From assembly GCA_023428695.1 (NCBI GenBank), contig JAEYWY010000030.1:280065-344064 (forward strand): a stretch of DNA of 64,000 nucleotides, written 5' to 3'. The notes under the pieces are model-generated. The model was not told the origin of the DNA and did no database searches. It worked only from the letters and a program-made list of their open reading frames with translations. This DNA is from Bacteroidota bacterium (GTDB lineage Bacteria; Bacteroidota; Bacteroidia; Cytophagales; Cyclobacteriaceae). The position numbers were made by a program, and so were the translations under genes. Shown piece after piece: positions 49,150-58,460 of the stretch. Each line of letters opens with the position of its first letter. The stretch's first letter is position 1.

Positions 49150-51819
49150 ATGACAAGAAACCTGCTCCCCCTCCTGCCCCTGCTGTGTGCACACCTGTCG
49201 TTTAGCCAGGAGGCCGTCAAAGCTGACTCAACAAAACAGACTAATGTCCCAATCGACAGCATGCGCACTTACGAAACGGCTCGTTTCAGCGGTGCCCCTC
49301 CCGTTATTGACGGCAAGCTTGACGATCCGGCCTGGGACCAGGTAGAATGGGGCGGAGATGGCTTCCGGCAGATTAGTCCCGACAAAGGCAAGCCCGCAAG
49401 CGTTCAAACACTCTTCAAAATCCTATACGACGACAAGAACCTTTACGTTGGTGTTCGTTGCCTTGACCCCGAACCACGCAAGATTGCACGTCGTATGTCA
49501 AGGCGAGATTCGTTTGAAGGTGATTTCGTCGAAATCAACATCGACAGCTATTACGACAAAAGAACAGCATTTTCTTTTACAGCATCGGTATCTGGCGTAA
49601 AGGGCGACGAATATGTTTCCAATAACGGCGATAACTGGGACGCAGGATGGGATCCGATCTGGTACCTCGATACATCAATTGATTCTGCAGGTTGGATCGC
49701 TGAATTCAGGATACCGCTTAGCCAACTTCGTTTCACGAACAAGGAGGAACTCGTTTGGGGTTTGCAGTTCACACGCGTTTTATTCCGCAAGCAGGAACGT
49801 TCCGTATGGAAATACATTGCTCCCGATGCCGGTGGATGGGTGCACCTGTTTGGCGAGTTACACGGACTGCGCGGTATCAAACCACAAAAACAACTGGAGA
49901 TACAACCTTTCGTTGTCGCGCAGACGGAAACGTTTCAGAGGGAAGAAGGCAACCCGTATCAGACAGGAAAGAAGAGTCTTCTTAACGCCGGGTTGGACGC
50001 AAAGATCGGTATCACCAGCGATATCACACTTGACCTCACCGTTAACCCAGACTTTGGCCAGGTAGAAGCGGATCCGTCACAGGTAAACCTCTCGGCGTTC
50101 AGGTTATTCTTCCAGGAAAGACGGCCCTTCTTCACCGAAGGCAACAATACGCTTGATTTTCCAGCCGGGCAAATTAGTAATGCCAACCTGTTTTATTCGC
50201 GACGCATCGGAAGACCGCCGCAAATCGATCCGGATACCGACCGAAGCGGCGAAGACGGCGTCACAGAATACGTGAAGCCGAATAAACACACAACTATTCT
50301 CGGCGCGGCAAAGATCACAGGCAAGAACAAAAAAGGTTTCAGTTGGGGTTTACTGGAAAGCGTAACTGAAAAAGAATACGCCGAGATTGACAGTCTCGGA
50401 TACAAAAGAAGTATTGCAACGGAGCCGTTAACAAACTACTTCGTCGTGCGTGCCCAGCAAGACATCAACAAGGGCAACACGGTTGCAGGTTTGATTTTCA
50501 CGGCTGTGAACCGGAGGCTCGACGAAGAACAATTTTCCATTCTGCATCGCGCCGCATATTCCGGTGGCGGCGACTTCCTTCACCATTGGAAAAAAAGAAC
50601 GTATTACGTAAGTGCGCGTACGGCGTTCAGTCACGTACGCGGATCGCGTGAAGCAATTCAAAACACACAGCTTGCTTCAGAGCGATACTTTCAACGGCCC
50701 GACAACCACCACGCAGAATTTGATCCTGATCGCACATCGCTTACCGGAACGTCTGGACAAATTCTGCTCGGAAAAAAGAGCGGCAATATTGTTTCCGACC
50801 TCGGAGTTGTCTGGCAATCACCCGGGTTTGAGTTGAACGACATTGGTTTCCTTTCACAGACCGATAACATCAGCCAATGGTTCTGGATGCAGTACCGGAT
50901 TTTACAGCCACGAGGCATTACCCGGAATCAACGCTATAATATCAATCAATGGCGCGACTATGACTTCGGTGGACGATTGACCAGCGATGGGTACAATGTG
51001 AATGCTCATTCGCAGTTTAAGAACTTCTGGTCTGTCGGCGGTGGTGTTACGTGGCGACGGACATCGGTTTCGAACGCCGACTTACGGGGCGGTCCTTCGA
51101 TTCGCTACCCCGGCGGCAAGTACCTGTGGGGTTATATCCGCTCCGATGCACGCAAGAAATTTTTCGGTGAACTTTATTCAGAGCATTTCTTTGGCGAAGA
51201 AACCTATTCGCGCACGAGCGACTACGGACTTGATCTGGTATTCCAACCAATGAACGCGCTCAACATCCGGGTGTCGGCCAGCGTATTTCATAACAACAAC
51301 AAAATGCAATGGGTAACCACAACTGACGAAAGCGGAAGTAATCGGTATATCGTAGGTGAAATTGACCAAACCGTTGCGCGAATTGCAATGCGGATGACGT
51401 ATATGATTACGCCAAACCTTTCGATTCAATACTGGGGACAACCCTTTGGTTCGGAAGGTCATTACAGCAACTACAAGTCAGTCACCAATGCACGTGCCGA
51501 ATCATACAATCAACGATACTATGCATTGCCCTCGCATCATCTCACGTTAGACGATAACGGGTATCACGTCGACGAAGATGGCAATGGCACGCGTGACTAC
51601 GGATTTTCGAATCCGAATTTCAACTTTGGTCAGTTTCGTTCGAATCTCGTTATCCGCTGGGAATATATCCCCGGATCGACTCTCTTTCTGGTATGGACTC
51701 AGGAGCGCAACGGAGCGTTTTACAAAGACGAACCCGGTCACGGGCGCTACTCACTCAGGTTTGACGAAAAAGCCTATAACATCTTTCTTGTCAAATACAC
51801 ATACCGAATCGTCTTGTAA
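49150..51819 (+). CDS. DUF5916 protein with CBM9-like N-terminal domain
   Basis: The 889 residues start with a signal peptide (MTRNLLPLLPLLCAHLSFSQ). Residues about 40-240 match a family 9 carbohydrate-binding-like domain (FSGAPPVIDGKLDDPAWDQV; LYDDKNLYVGVRC). The remaining 650 residues follow the DUF5916 pattern (DLTVNPDFGQVEADPSQVNLSAFRLFFQERRPFFTEG in part) with a long series of alternating strands ending SLRFDEKAYNIFLVKYTYRI, which looks like an outer-membrane barrel. The function of the family is unknown. It converges on the oxidoreductase gene with a nine-base gap. Confidence 0.88.
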   Translation: MTRNLLPLLPLLCAHLSFSQEAVKADSTKQTNVPIDSMRTYETARFSGAPPVIDGKLDDPAWDQVEWGGDGFRQISPDKGKPASVQTLFKILYDDKNLYVGVRCLDPEPRKIARRMSRRDSFEGDFVEINIDSYYDKRTAFSFTASVSGVKGDEYVSNNGDNWDAGWDPIWYLDTSIDSAGWIAEFRIPLSQLRFTNKEELVWGLQFTRVLFRKQERSVWKYIAPDAGGWVHLFGELHGLRGIKPQKQLEIQPFVVAQTETFQREEGNPYQTGKKSLLNAGLDAKIGITSDITLDLTVNPDFGQVEADPSQVNLSAFRLFFQERRPFFTEGNNTLDFPAGQISNANLFYSRRIGRPPQIDPDTDRSGEDGVTEYVKPNKHTTILGAAKITGKNKKGFSWGLLESVTEKEYAEIDSLGYKRSIATEPLTNYFVVRAQQDINKGNTVAGLIFTAVNRRLDEEQFSILHRAAYSGGGDFLHHWKKRTYYVSARTAFSHVRGSREAIQNTQLASERYFQRPDNHHAEFDPDRTSLTGTSGQILLGKKSGNIVSDLGVVWQSPGFELNDIGFLSQTDNISQWFWMQYRILQPRGITRNQRYNINQWRDYDFGGRLTSDGYNVNAHSQFKNFWSVGGGVTWRRTSVSNADLRGGPSIRYPGGKYLWGYIRSDARKKFFGELYSEHFFGEETYSRTSDYGLDLVFQPMNALNIRVSASVFHNNNKMQWVTTTDESGSNRYIVGEIDQTVARIAMRMTYMITPNLSIQYWGQPFGSEGHYSNYKSVTNARAESYNQRYYALPSHHLTLDDNGYHVDEDGNGTRDYGFSNPNFNFGQFRSNLVIRWEYIPGSTLFLVWTQERNGAFYKDEPGHGRYSLRFDEKAYNIFLVKYTYRIVL

Positions 51820-51828
51820 AGACGTCAT

Positions 51829-53163
51829 CTAGACCGTCGGTACTTTCCAGCCGTTGTGATAGGTTGCAGAAATCAGTTTGTTAGCTTCCTTGTTGTTTGT
51901 GAATTCACCCTTCGCAGCATCCCAGAATACTTTTGAACCGGTGCGGAACGCGATGTTACCCATCTGTGCGTTGATGGCCGCAACGCTTCCCGATCGAATC
52001 GGCGTATTAAGCATTTTCTGATCGTTCTTCTTCACGGCTGCGATAAAATTCTCCGTGTGAAGATCAAGATAGTTGAGCTCATTCGGTTTTTGATACTTCT
52101 CGATAGGCTCCATTTTTGGCTTGCCCGATGCTGAATAGCCCTGCGCCTCGTGCTCCTCTATGACCTCGTAGCCACCTCTGTTTACAACGAGGGTACCGTT
52201 GTTGCCGATAAATGCAATTCCCTCGGAGCGGTTGTACGGTCCTGTATTGATACCTGTGGCGTGTTCCCACAGCATGTTGAAATTCTTATACTGATAAATC
52301 GCCTGCAACGTATCAGGTGTTTCGGACGCGTCATCCGGATACGCGAGCTTACCACCTGTTGACATTACGGATACGGGCGCGAGTTCTTCCATCGCGTACA
52401 ACGCTATGTCTATTTCATGAACGCCCCAGTCTGTCATCAGTCCGCCGGCATAGTCCCAGAACCAACGGAAATTAAAGTGAAATCGATTTGGATTGAAGGG
52501 ACGTTTCTGCGCCGGACCAAGCCACATGGCGTAATCGACACCTTCAGGCGGCGTACCATCGGGAAGTACGGGAACTGGTTTCATCCAGCCCTGATAGGCC
52601 CATACTTTTACAAGACGGATTTTTCCCAATACACCAGAGCGAACTATTTCAATTGCCTTTCGATAGTGTGGGCCGCTTCTTTGCCATTGACCGGCCTGAA
52701 CAACCTTGCCAGTCTTCTCCTGCGCGGCAACCATGAGATTGCATTCATGGATCGAATTCGCAATAGGTTTTTCGACATAAACGTGTTTCCCTGCCTGAAC
52801 GGCATCAACCATCATGCGGCAATGCCAGTGATCAGGCGTTCCGATCACAACAGCATCGATATTACGGTTGCTGAGGAGTTCGCGATAATCTTTATATACC
52901 TGCGGCTTGTTATCACGCAGTTTGGCGTAGTCGGCAAGACGGCTGTCTATAACGGATTGATCCACGTCGCTGATCCCCACGAGATCGACGTCCTGCATTT
53001 TTAACAGGGAGTGCGTATTGGCCCAGCCCATGCCTTTGCATCCAATGACACCAATCTGAATTTTGTCGTTTTGCATCAGGCCACCACGGAGAATACTGGG
53101 AGCGAATGCAAGGCCACCTGCAAGCGCAGCAGATGTATTGCGGATAAAGTTTCGTCTTTTCAT
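51829..53163 (-). CDS. Gfo/Idh/MocA family oxidoreductase with Tat signal
   Basis: The 444 residues start MKRRNFIRNTSAALAGGLAFAPS, a twin-arginine export signal. The Rossmann domain follows (KIQIGVIGCKGMGWANTHSLL; VIGTPDHWHCRMM; the conserved EKPI), then the sugar-oxidoreductase C-terminal domain (FRWFWDYAGGLMTDWGVHEIDIALY in part). NAD(P)-linked action on a sugar or inositol in the periplasm is expected, with the cofactor probably carried along during folded Tat export. Substrate unknown. Start ATG 53163. Confidence 0.93.
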   Translation of the reverse strand: MKRRNFIRNTSAALAGGLAFAPSILRGGLMQNDKIQIGVIGCKGMGWANTHSLLKMQDVDLVGISDVDQSVIDSRLADYAKLRDNKPQVYKDYRELLSNRNIDAVVIGTPDHWHCRMMVDAVQAGKHVYVEKPIANSIHECNLMVAAQEKTGKVVQAGQWQRSGPHYRKAIEIVRSGVLGKIRLVKVWAYQGWMKPVPVLPDGTPPEGVDYAMWLGPAQKRPFNPNRFHFNFRWFWDYAGGLMTDWGVHEIDIALYAMEELAPVSVMSTGGKLAYPDDASETPDTLQAIYQYKNFNMLWEHATGINTGPYNRSEGIAFIGNNGTLVVNRGGYEVIEEHEAQGYSASGKPKMEPIEKYQKPNELNYLDLHTENFIAAVKKNDQKMLNTPIRSGSVAAINAQMGNIAFRTGSKVFWDAAKGEFTNNKEANKLISATYHNGWKVPTV

Positions 53164-53233
53164 GGCAAATCGTTAAAGGGATTTAAGATAGGGATTAATC
53201 GCTTTGGAGCAAACGATTACGGTACTATCGGAA

Positions 53234-53983
53234 TCAGACAATATCCTCCCGCCGGGTACGGCCTTTCCAGTAAAGCATCAGCAGGAAACCAATGAGCGCC
53301 CCACCGACGTGCGCGAAGTGAGCGATGCCGCCGCCAAAGATTGAAATGCCTGTAACACCGGAGAATAGATCAAGACCGATAAGCACGGGTATAAAGTATT
53401 TTGCCGGAATGGGAACAGGAAAGAATATCAGTGCAAGTTTCGCGTTGGGGTACAACATTCCAAAAGCGACCAATACGCCATAGATCGCGCCTGACGCACC
53501 AACCGCCGGGATGTTGAAGATCCCGAAGAATTCCACAAGTTCCTCCGCCGACGGCGGTGACTGAGCAGCAGGTATGAACTCGTATGACGGTTGGTCAGCT
53601 GCAAGAAATGACCGAATGTTTTCCGCGGAGATGCCCGCATCGAGAAGCGCGTGCATCGCTTTGTCGTAGTTGAATTGATTTACAAGAAGATAAATCAGGC
53701 TCGCACCAATTCCTGAAACAAGATAAAAGAAAAGAAAACGATGACGCCCCCATATTTCGGCAAGCGGCGTACCGAAGGCCCACAGTGCGTACATATTGAA
53801 CAGCAGGTGCGTGTAACCACCGTGCATAAATATGGTGGTTACCGGTTGCCAGAGCCGGAATTTTTCATTCTTGTGAAACCACAGGGCGAGCAGGTCATAC
53901 GGATTGTCAAATTGTGAACTGATCAGGAATACCAGTACAGTAACGCCAATAATTATTGTGGTAACTCCCGTTGATTTTCGCAC
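53234..53983 (-). CDS. Rhomboid-family intramembrane serine protease
   Basis: The 249 residues have six to seven membrane helices. The catalytic serine is in GASGAIYG and the histidine in HFAHVGGALIGF; WQPVTTIFMHGGYTHLLFNMYALW in part matches the first conserved loop. An insert of about 45 residues (DAGISAENIRSFLAADQ) precedes the serine helix. The frame is open to a TTG at 54043. I prefer the GTG at 53983 (VRKSTGVTTIIIGVTV), which has AAAAAGGA six bases upstream and matches the usual start just before the first helix. Confidence 0.9.
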   Translation of the reverse strand: MRKSTGVTTIIIGVTVLVFLISSQFDNPYDLLALWFHKNEKFRLWQPVTTIFMHGGYTHLLFNMYALWAFGTPLAEIWGRHRFLFFYLVSGIGASLIYLLVNQFNYDKAMHALLDAGISAENIRSFLAADQPSYEFIPAAQSPPSAEELVEFFGIFNIPAVGASGAIYGVLVAFGMLYPNAKLALIFFPVPIPAKYFIPVLIGLDLFSGVTGISIFGGGIAHFAHVGGALIGFLLMLYWKGRTRREDIV

Positions 53984-54057
53984 GTAAATTCCTTTTTCGA
54001 TACCTTCCCACAAAAAAGCGATTCCCCCAACGATTTGAAACAAAAAAGAACATTATT

Positions 54058-54432
54058 ATGAAAAGATTAACCCTCGTCGCAGTTTTGTTGCTTTCATCCG
54101 CTATCATGACTCACGCACAGAAGAAAGAATCACAACTAAGACACGTGGTTCTATTCAGCTTTAAAGAAACATCATCTGAAAAGGACATAGAGAATGTTGT
54201 TCACGCCTTCGAAGCGCTGCCTTCAAAGATTAAACAAATAAAATCCCTGGAGTGGGGATTGAATAACAGTCCCGAGAAGCTGAATGAGGGACTGACGCAT
54301 GCATTTATTCTCACCTTCTCAAGCGAGAAAGACCGGGACGACTATCTTGTTCACCCCGACCATCAGACGTTTGGAAAACTTGTGGGCTCGCATATTGGAA
54401 AGGTAGTGGTGGTTGATTTCTGGATAAACTGA
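54058..54432 (+). CDS. Dabb (stress-responsive A/B barrel) domain protein, secreted
   Basis: The 124 residues begin with a signal peptide (MKRLTLVAVLLLSSAIMTHAQ) and then a dimeric alpha/beta barrel: QLRHVVLFSFKETSSEKDIENV in part and HAFILTFSSEKDRDDYLVHPDHQTF in part, the Dabb pattern with the VH-x2-HQ strand. Family members bind or convert small molecules, but an activity cannot be named. ATG 54058 is chosen. The gene is divergent from rhomboid and ends at a strong terminator. Confidence 0.9.
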   Translation: MKRLTLVAVLLLSSAIMTHAQKKESQLRHVVLFSFKETSSEKDIENVVHAFEALPSKIKQIKSLEWGLNNSPEKLNEGLTHAFILTFSSEKDRDDYLVHPDHQTFGKLVGSHIGKVVVVDFWIN

Positions 54433-54453
54433 GAACAGGATCCTGCAAAAGAA

Positions 54454-54486
54454 GAGGCTGCCAATTTCGGCAGCCTCTCATTTTTT
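54454..54486 (+). terminator. Strong terminator between converging genes
   Basis: A perfect 9-bp stem, GAGGCTGCC (54454-54462) with GGCAGCCTC (54469-54477), loops over six bases and is followed by TCA and six T bases. The hydroxylase gene converging from the right ends three bases after the T tract, so this hairpin may serve both genes. Confidence 0.85.
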
Positions 54487-54488
54487 CG

Positions 54489-55274
54489 TTAATGTTGAAC
54501 TGGTGACGTAACCTCTGATGGCGCTTCCGGTTCGGTAACGTCGCGGGCCATCAGCATATCTATAACACGACCGGATGCTCCGTGATAAAATCCGGTTTCG
54601 TGTTCGAATGTTTCGGGATTGCGAAATGTACCGAAGATTATGTCGAACACCGGAAGATCCGAATAGTTGTACTTGTGGATACCCTTTGCGTGATGAAAAG
54701 TATGACTCTCCGGACGCTGAATGATATACCCGAGCCATCGCGGCGTCTTTATGTTCGCATGCTGAAATATCGACTGGAAATTCGTAACGAGCAGAATTAC
54801 CGTAATTGCCTGGGGCGAAAATCCTGCAATGATGCTGAAACATAACGTACTCAGCAGAATCCAGCCAAGCATGTCGAACGGGCTGAAATAAAATGCTCCG
54901 TACGTATCAAGGCGTTCCGCGCTATGATGCATCTGATGAAATGTTCGCCAAAGGAAATTGTTTCGATGCATTGCGCTATGCCAGAAGTACATCCCGAAGT
55001 CGTAGATCACCACCCCAATCAATCCGCCAACGACAGCACCAAGTCCGGAAAGATCAAATATCCGCAGCGGCGAAACATAAGGATCGATCAGAATAGGAAT
55101 GTACGATGACATGAAGAAGAAGACCACGAAAGCAGTCAGTCCGCGGAGTTTCCACCCTTTTACGTGTGGAAGAATTCGCGCGGGAAACAAGGCTTCCCAG
55201 ATCATGAGAGCAGCGTAAATCCCGAGAATCATCAGGGTTACGGGATCGAGTATAAGGTCAAGTGGCGAGGGCAT
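54489..55274 (-). CDS. Sterol desaturase / fatty acid hydroxylase superfamily protein
   Basis: The 261-residue membrane protein has at least four helices. The histidine boxes of the di-iron family are present: HSAMH, HQMHHS and HTFHHAKGIHKYNYSDLPVFD in part. The protein should hydroxylate or desaturate a lipid with the active site at the cytoplasmic face. The substrate could be a fatty acid, sterol-like lipid or carotenoid; nothing in the neighbourhood decides. Start ATG 55274. Confidence 0.93.
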   Translation of the reverse strand: MPSPLDLILDPVTLMILGIYAALMIWEALFPARILPHVKGWKLRGLTAFVVFFFMSSYIPILIDPYVSPLRIFDLSGLGAVVGGLIGVVIYDFGMYFWHSAMHRNNFLWRTFHQMHHSAERLDTYGAFYFSPFDMLGWILLSTLCFSIIAGFSPQAITVILLVTNFQSIFQHANIKTPRWLGYIIQRPESHTFHHAKGIHKYNYSDLPVFDIIFGTFRNPETFEHETGFYHGASGRVIDMLMARDVTEPEAPSEVTSPVQH

Positions 55275-55334
55275 AGTATTACGGTTTTTTATCCCTTATG
55301 GCGTAAGTCCTGAACTTACAGCGGAAGTCCATCG

Positions 55335-57131
55335 CTAAAGTTGAACTTCCCATTCCTGGTGTGTTTCCGGCCTGTAGGAGCAAAAAACCCCGGTTTTAAT
55401 GGAGGCATTAAGGTGTCGCGCCAGGAACGAATTCTCCTTTTCCAGAACGCGGATCGCCTTTCGAATGCGCCACGTAACGGCCGATCTGACTTTGTCAACC
55501 GTATCGTTGGTCTTTCGTGCCTTGCCTCCCAACCCGAGAGACGACGACAGGTGGGCCACAAGGGCGTCATATTCATTTTGAAGTGCGGCTTTACTTTCGT
55601 GGTCCTGCATTTCCTCGCGCTCAGCAATCTCGTCCCGCAGTTCCTGCAACCTCCGTCGATATTCGTGCTTCGCTTTGGCATCGAGTACAACTTCACCGTT
55701 GGATTGTACGACCGCGCCCATAAGTTCTGTGCAATGAAACTCTGTTCCGGGACTTCTCAAAAGCGCAGCAATGTCATACAAACCTTTCAACTCTATGACG
55801 CGCGTTAACGAACCCTGGTAAGTAATCTCCCAGAAACCGTTCCGTTTAACAAAACGGTTCAACCACTGCGATGACGGCTCACTTGCAGACGATGTGTTTT
55901 CCTCCGGAATCAATTCATCGGCGCCAATGTGATCGAGGAACTTGTAGAAATAGTTTTCTGTCCTGAATGGGTTTACAATACGGAGCCAGTTAACTGCCTC
56001 GCCGATATTTTCGACAGGTCTTTTGAGAATTCGTGCCTCAAATTTCTCGATGAATTTTTGCCATGACTGCTGCATGTTCGAAGTATCTCCCGCGTGATAG
56101 TAGGCAGCTGCGAGATACGCATCGAAGTCAAGCCAGGGCATTAGTCCGTATCTTCCTAATTCAATACTCTTCTGGAAATCGCCACGCGCAAAAGCGATAG
56201 CCGAACCGATGTGCCGATAACGCCCGGGGTTATCCGAATTAAGTTGCAGGATGCGTTCAAATAATTCACTGGACTCATCAGGATAGCCGAGAAAAACGAA
56301 CCCCACAGCCACCTGCACAAGGCAGTCAATGTCATTTGGATTCAATGACAACGCCTGCCGAAAGTAGTATTCCGAGAGGCCCCAATCGCCTTCGTATGCA
56401 TACGAGCGCCCAAGCACCATGGCAGCGATGTAATTCTGCGGATCAAGTTCAATGGCCCGTTTCGCCCAGTGGAAAGCACCCTTGTGTGAGTTGTCCCAAC
56501 GATCCCAAAGCTGACAACTCCACTCGTTAAAGAAACTCAGGGACATACCTGAATACGCAAGAGAAAATGTCGGATCGAGTTCTATGGCACGGTTGAAAAA
56601 TTCGCGCGCTTTTTCATCGGCTTCGACTGTTCCTTTGTGCAGCTCTTCCATGCCACAAAGCCAATACTCATAAGCAGAAGGATTAGCGGTACGGCGACGC
56701 GCCTGATTGAGCAGATCGTAGTTCAGTTGTTGCTGCAAAGTTGCTGCGAGTTTCTCGAGCAGAAGTTGCTGGATCGTTTGTACCGACTCCTTGCTGCCTG
56801 TGAATTGATCCGCCCAAACGATCTCGTCCGAGCGTGATCTGATCAGTCGGGCGTTTACCCGGACGCAGCTGTCGTCGATGCGTAGTGAGCCTCTGATTTG
56901 ATAGGTCGGATTTGCAGAATTTTCGTTGTCTGCGGATATGTCATCCCGGGCGATGATCCTGAATTGGCGAAAGCGCGACAACTCTGTGATCAAATCGAGG
57001 TACAACGACTTACAAAGGAATTCGTCGCCCGACTGACCGGCGAGGTTTTCAAATGAAGAGATACCAATGGTAATTTCGTGGTTCTTCTCTTTCACAGTTT
57101 GAGGGATAGGCCGCAGGGTTAAGTGATCCAA
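55335..57131 (-). CDS. TPR protein with TolB/FlgO-like domain; non-ATG start, perhaps truncated
   Basis: The 598 residues open with ITIGISSFENLAGQSGDEFLC, the TolB/FlgO-like domain (about 18-130) seen after the DNA-binding or cyclase domain in CadC- or CyaB-type proteins. About eight tetratricopeptide repeats follow (about 150-390). The C-terminal region includes YDIAALLRSPGTEFHCTELMGA and SSLGLGGKARKTNDTVDKVRSAVTWRIRKAI in part, a block that ends many large bacterial ATPase/TPR regulators. There is no in-frame ATG: the frame begins at TTG 57131, with GTG 57095 as the alternative and a stop above. The usual N-terminal output domain is missing, so a 5' loss is possible. Confidence 0.82.
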   Translation of the reverse strand: MDHLTLRPIPQTVKEKNHEITIGISSFENLAGQSGDEFLCKSLYLDLITELSRFRQFRIIARDDISADNENSANPTYQIRGSLRIDDSCVRVNARLIRSRSDEIVWADQFTGSKESVQTIQQLLLEKLAATLQQQLNYDLLNQARRRTANPSAYEYWLCGMEELHKGTVEADEKAREFFNRAIELDPTFSLAYSGMSLSFFNEWSCQLWDRWDNSHKGAFHWAKRAIELDPQNYIAAMVLGRSYAYEGDWGLSEYYFRQALSLNPNDIDCLVQVAVGFVFLGYPDESSELFERILQLNSDNPGRYRHIGSAIAFARGDFQKSIELGRYGLMPWLDFDAYLAAAYYHAGDTSNMQQSWQKFIEKFEARILKRPVENIGEAVNWLRIVNPFRTENYFYKFLDHIGADELIPEENTSSASEPSSQWLNRFVKRNGFWEITYQGSLTRVIELKGLYDIAALLRSPGTEFHCTELMGAVVQSNGEVVLDAKAKHEYRRRLQELRDEIAEREEMQDHESKAALQNEYDALVAHLSSSLGLGGKARKTNDTVDKVRSAVTWRIRKAIRVLEKENSFLARHLNASIKTGVFCSYRPETHQEWEVQL

Positions 57132-57147
57132 GTTCGTTTAAACGAAC
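57132..57147. promoter_or_regulatory. Perfect 16-bp palindrome before the TPR gene
   Basis: GTTCGTTTAAACGAAC (57132-57147) is a perfect palindrome directly before the TTG that opens the TPR frame. Its length and symmetry fit a dimeric repressor site, but no regulator gene is next to it and the family of the binder cannot be told. Confidence 0.45.
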
Positions 57148-57282
57148 CTCGTGTGCAAGGGTTGCACTTCAGGAAGGTCATTTTTGTCCAAAGGTACCCC
57201 TGGAATCCAAATAGAACCGCCAATAAAAGAAGGAAGAATCGATGGCTTTGTTTTCGTGAAATCTGCAAATTTGAGAACTCAA

Positions 57283-57355
57283 GCGGGAGTAGCTCAGTTG
57301 GTAGAGCATCAGCTTCCCAAGCTGAGGGTCGCGGGTTCGAACCCCGTTTCCCGCT
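57283..57355 (+). tRNA. tRNA-Gly (anticodon CCC)
   Basis: The 73 bases fold as a complete tRNA. The acceptor stem is GCGGGAG/TTCCCGC, the D stem GCTC/GAGC, the anticodon stem TCAGC/GCTGA with loop TTCCCAA (anticodon CCC), and the T arm GCGGG-TTCGAAC-CCCGT. The discriminator base is T, as for glycine tRNA. CCA is not encoded. The sequences GTAGCTCAGTTGGTAGAGC and GGTTCGAACCCC are the usual internal elements. Confidence 0.97.
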
Positions 57356-57375
57356 CGATTCTCAACCTGATTACA

Positions 57376-58401
57376 TCATTTCCGAATCCTGACTTCATAC
57401 ACCCCACCCTGATCCAGCCCCAGGAAAATGCGGTCTTCTTTTGTCGTGCTTTGAACCTGAAGATCGAATATGCCGCCCTTGTCTTCATTCGGCCATTCGA
57501 GCTCGCTCCATTCATCACCATTATCGTTGCTTACAAATAGCTTTAGCGGCTGGGTCTCCTGCCCTTTCAGCCATCCACCTGCATAGACACGTCCGGGTGT
57601 TACACTGACACCAATCCCAAAGAAGAATCTGTTCTCACCGCTTTCAATGATTGTCTCCCACGCTTCTCCACCGTCCCGCGAACGAATCAAGCCTCCTTCA
57701 AACCCGGCGAAAATGTCGTCCTCGCTTTTGAATTCAATCTCTTTTACAACGGTTGGATTCGGCATCAGGTCATACCAAACCGTTTCGTTTTCGAGCCCCG
57801 GATCGCGCATGAGAAATCCGTTCTCAATCGCACCCTGTCCGCCTGCCCATACTTTTTTATCAGTAGGCGACAGGGTTACGATACTGACGCCCGTCGCGAT
57901 ACGTTGCCACTCACCCCACATTGGAGTCCAGGAGGCTCCGCCGTCAACAGACTTGGCTATAACACCAAGCCCACCACCGAAAAGTATGTCCTCGTCATCG
58001 GGATCAGCAACTAAATCGAAAACCGGCTCGGGCGTATCGCCACCAAAATCAGATTCGAGTTGTGTCCAATCCGCACCGGCATTCGTCGTGATAAATAGTC
58101 CGGGAGTCTCGGTATACGTGCGATCTACAAAGCTTGCCAGGATTTTCTGCTGTGAATAGATAACCATATCTTCCACATTCTTTCCGGCCAAACCAATTCG
58201 GTGGAATTCGTCACTATTGTTCAGATTCTTCCTGAAAATTCCATCCGATGTCGCAGCGTAAAGATTGTCGCCATTAATCGCAAGCTCATTTACTTTGAGT
58301 CCGTCCAGTCCAAGCTTAATCCAGGAGCGCGCATCCTCCTTTTCATCCGAGTCGCATGCGGAGCAAAATACGCACACGACGATTGTGAGTAGTCTTTTCA
58401 T
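57376..58401 (-). CDS. Lipoprotein with BNR/sialidase-like beta-propeller repeats
   Basis: From ATG 58401 a lipoprotein signal (MKRLLTIVVCVFCSAC, C16) leads to a propeller of short repeats: NGDNLYAATSDGIFRKNL; GLFITTNAGADWTQLE; GVIAKSVDGGASWTPM; GGLIRSRDGGEAWETI; KLFVSNDNGDEWSELE. Each has the Asp-box pattern S/T-x-D-x-G-x-x-W of the BNR fold (VPS10/sialidase-like). It is probably surface or periplasmic and binding rather than enzymatic, since sialidase active-site residues are not visible. It converges on the tRNA. Confidence 0.85.
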   Translation of the reverse strand: MKRLLTIVVCVFCSACDSDEKEDARSWIKLGLDGLKVNELAINGDNLYAATSDGIFRKNLNNSDEFHRIGLAGKNVEDMVIYSQQKILASFVDRTYTETPGLFITTNAGADWTQLESDFGGDTPEPVFDLVADPDDEDILFGGGLGVIAKSVDGGASWTPMWGEWQRIATGVSIVTLSPTDKKVWAGGQGAIENGFLMRDPGLENETVWYDLMPNPTVVKEIEFKSEDDIFAGFEGGLIRSRDGGEAWETIIESGENRFFFGIGVSVTPGRVYAGGWLKGQETQPLKLFVSNDNGDEWSELEWPNEDKGGIFDLQVQSTTKEDRIFLGLDQGGVYEVRIRK

Positions 58402-58460
58402 TTTGTCTTTCCGTTTTGCCTTTTGACACAAGACAAATCCGAAAGGTTCGAATGAAATTT

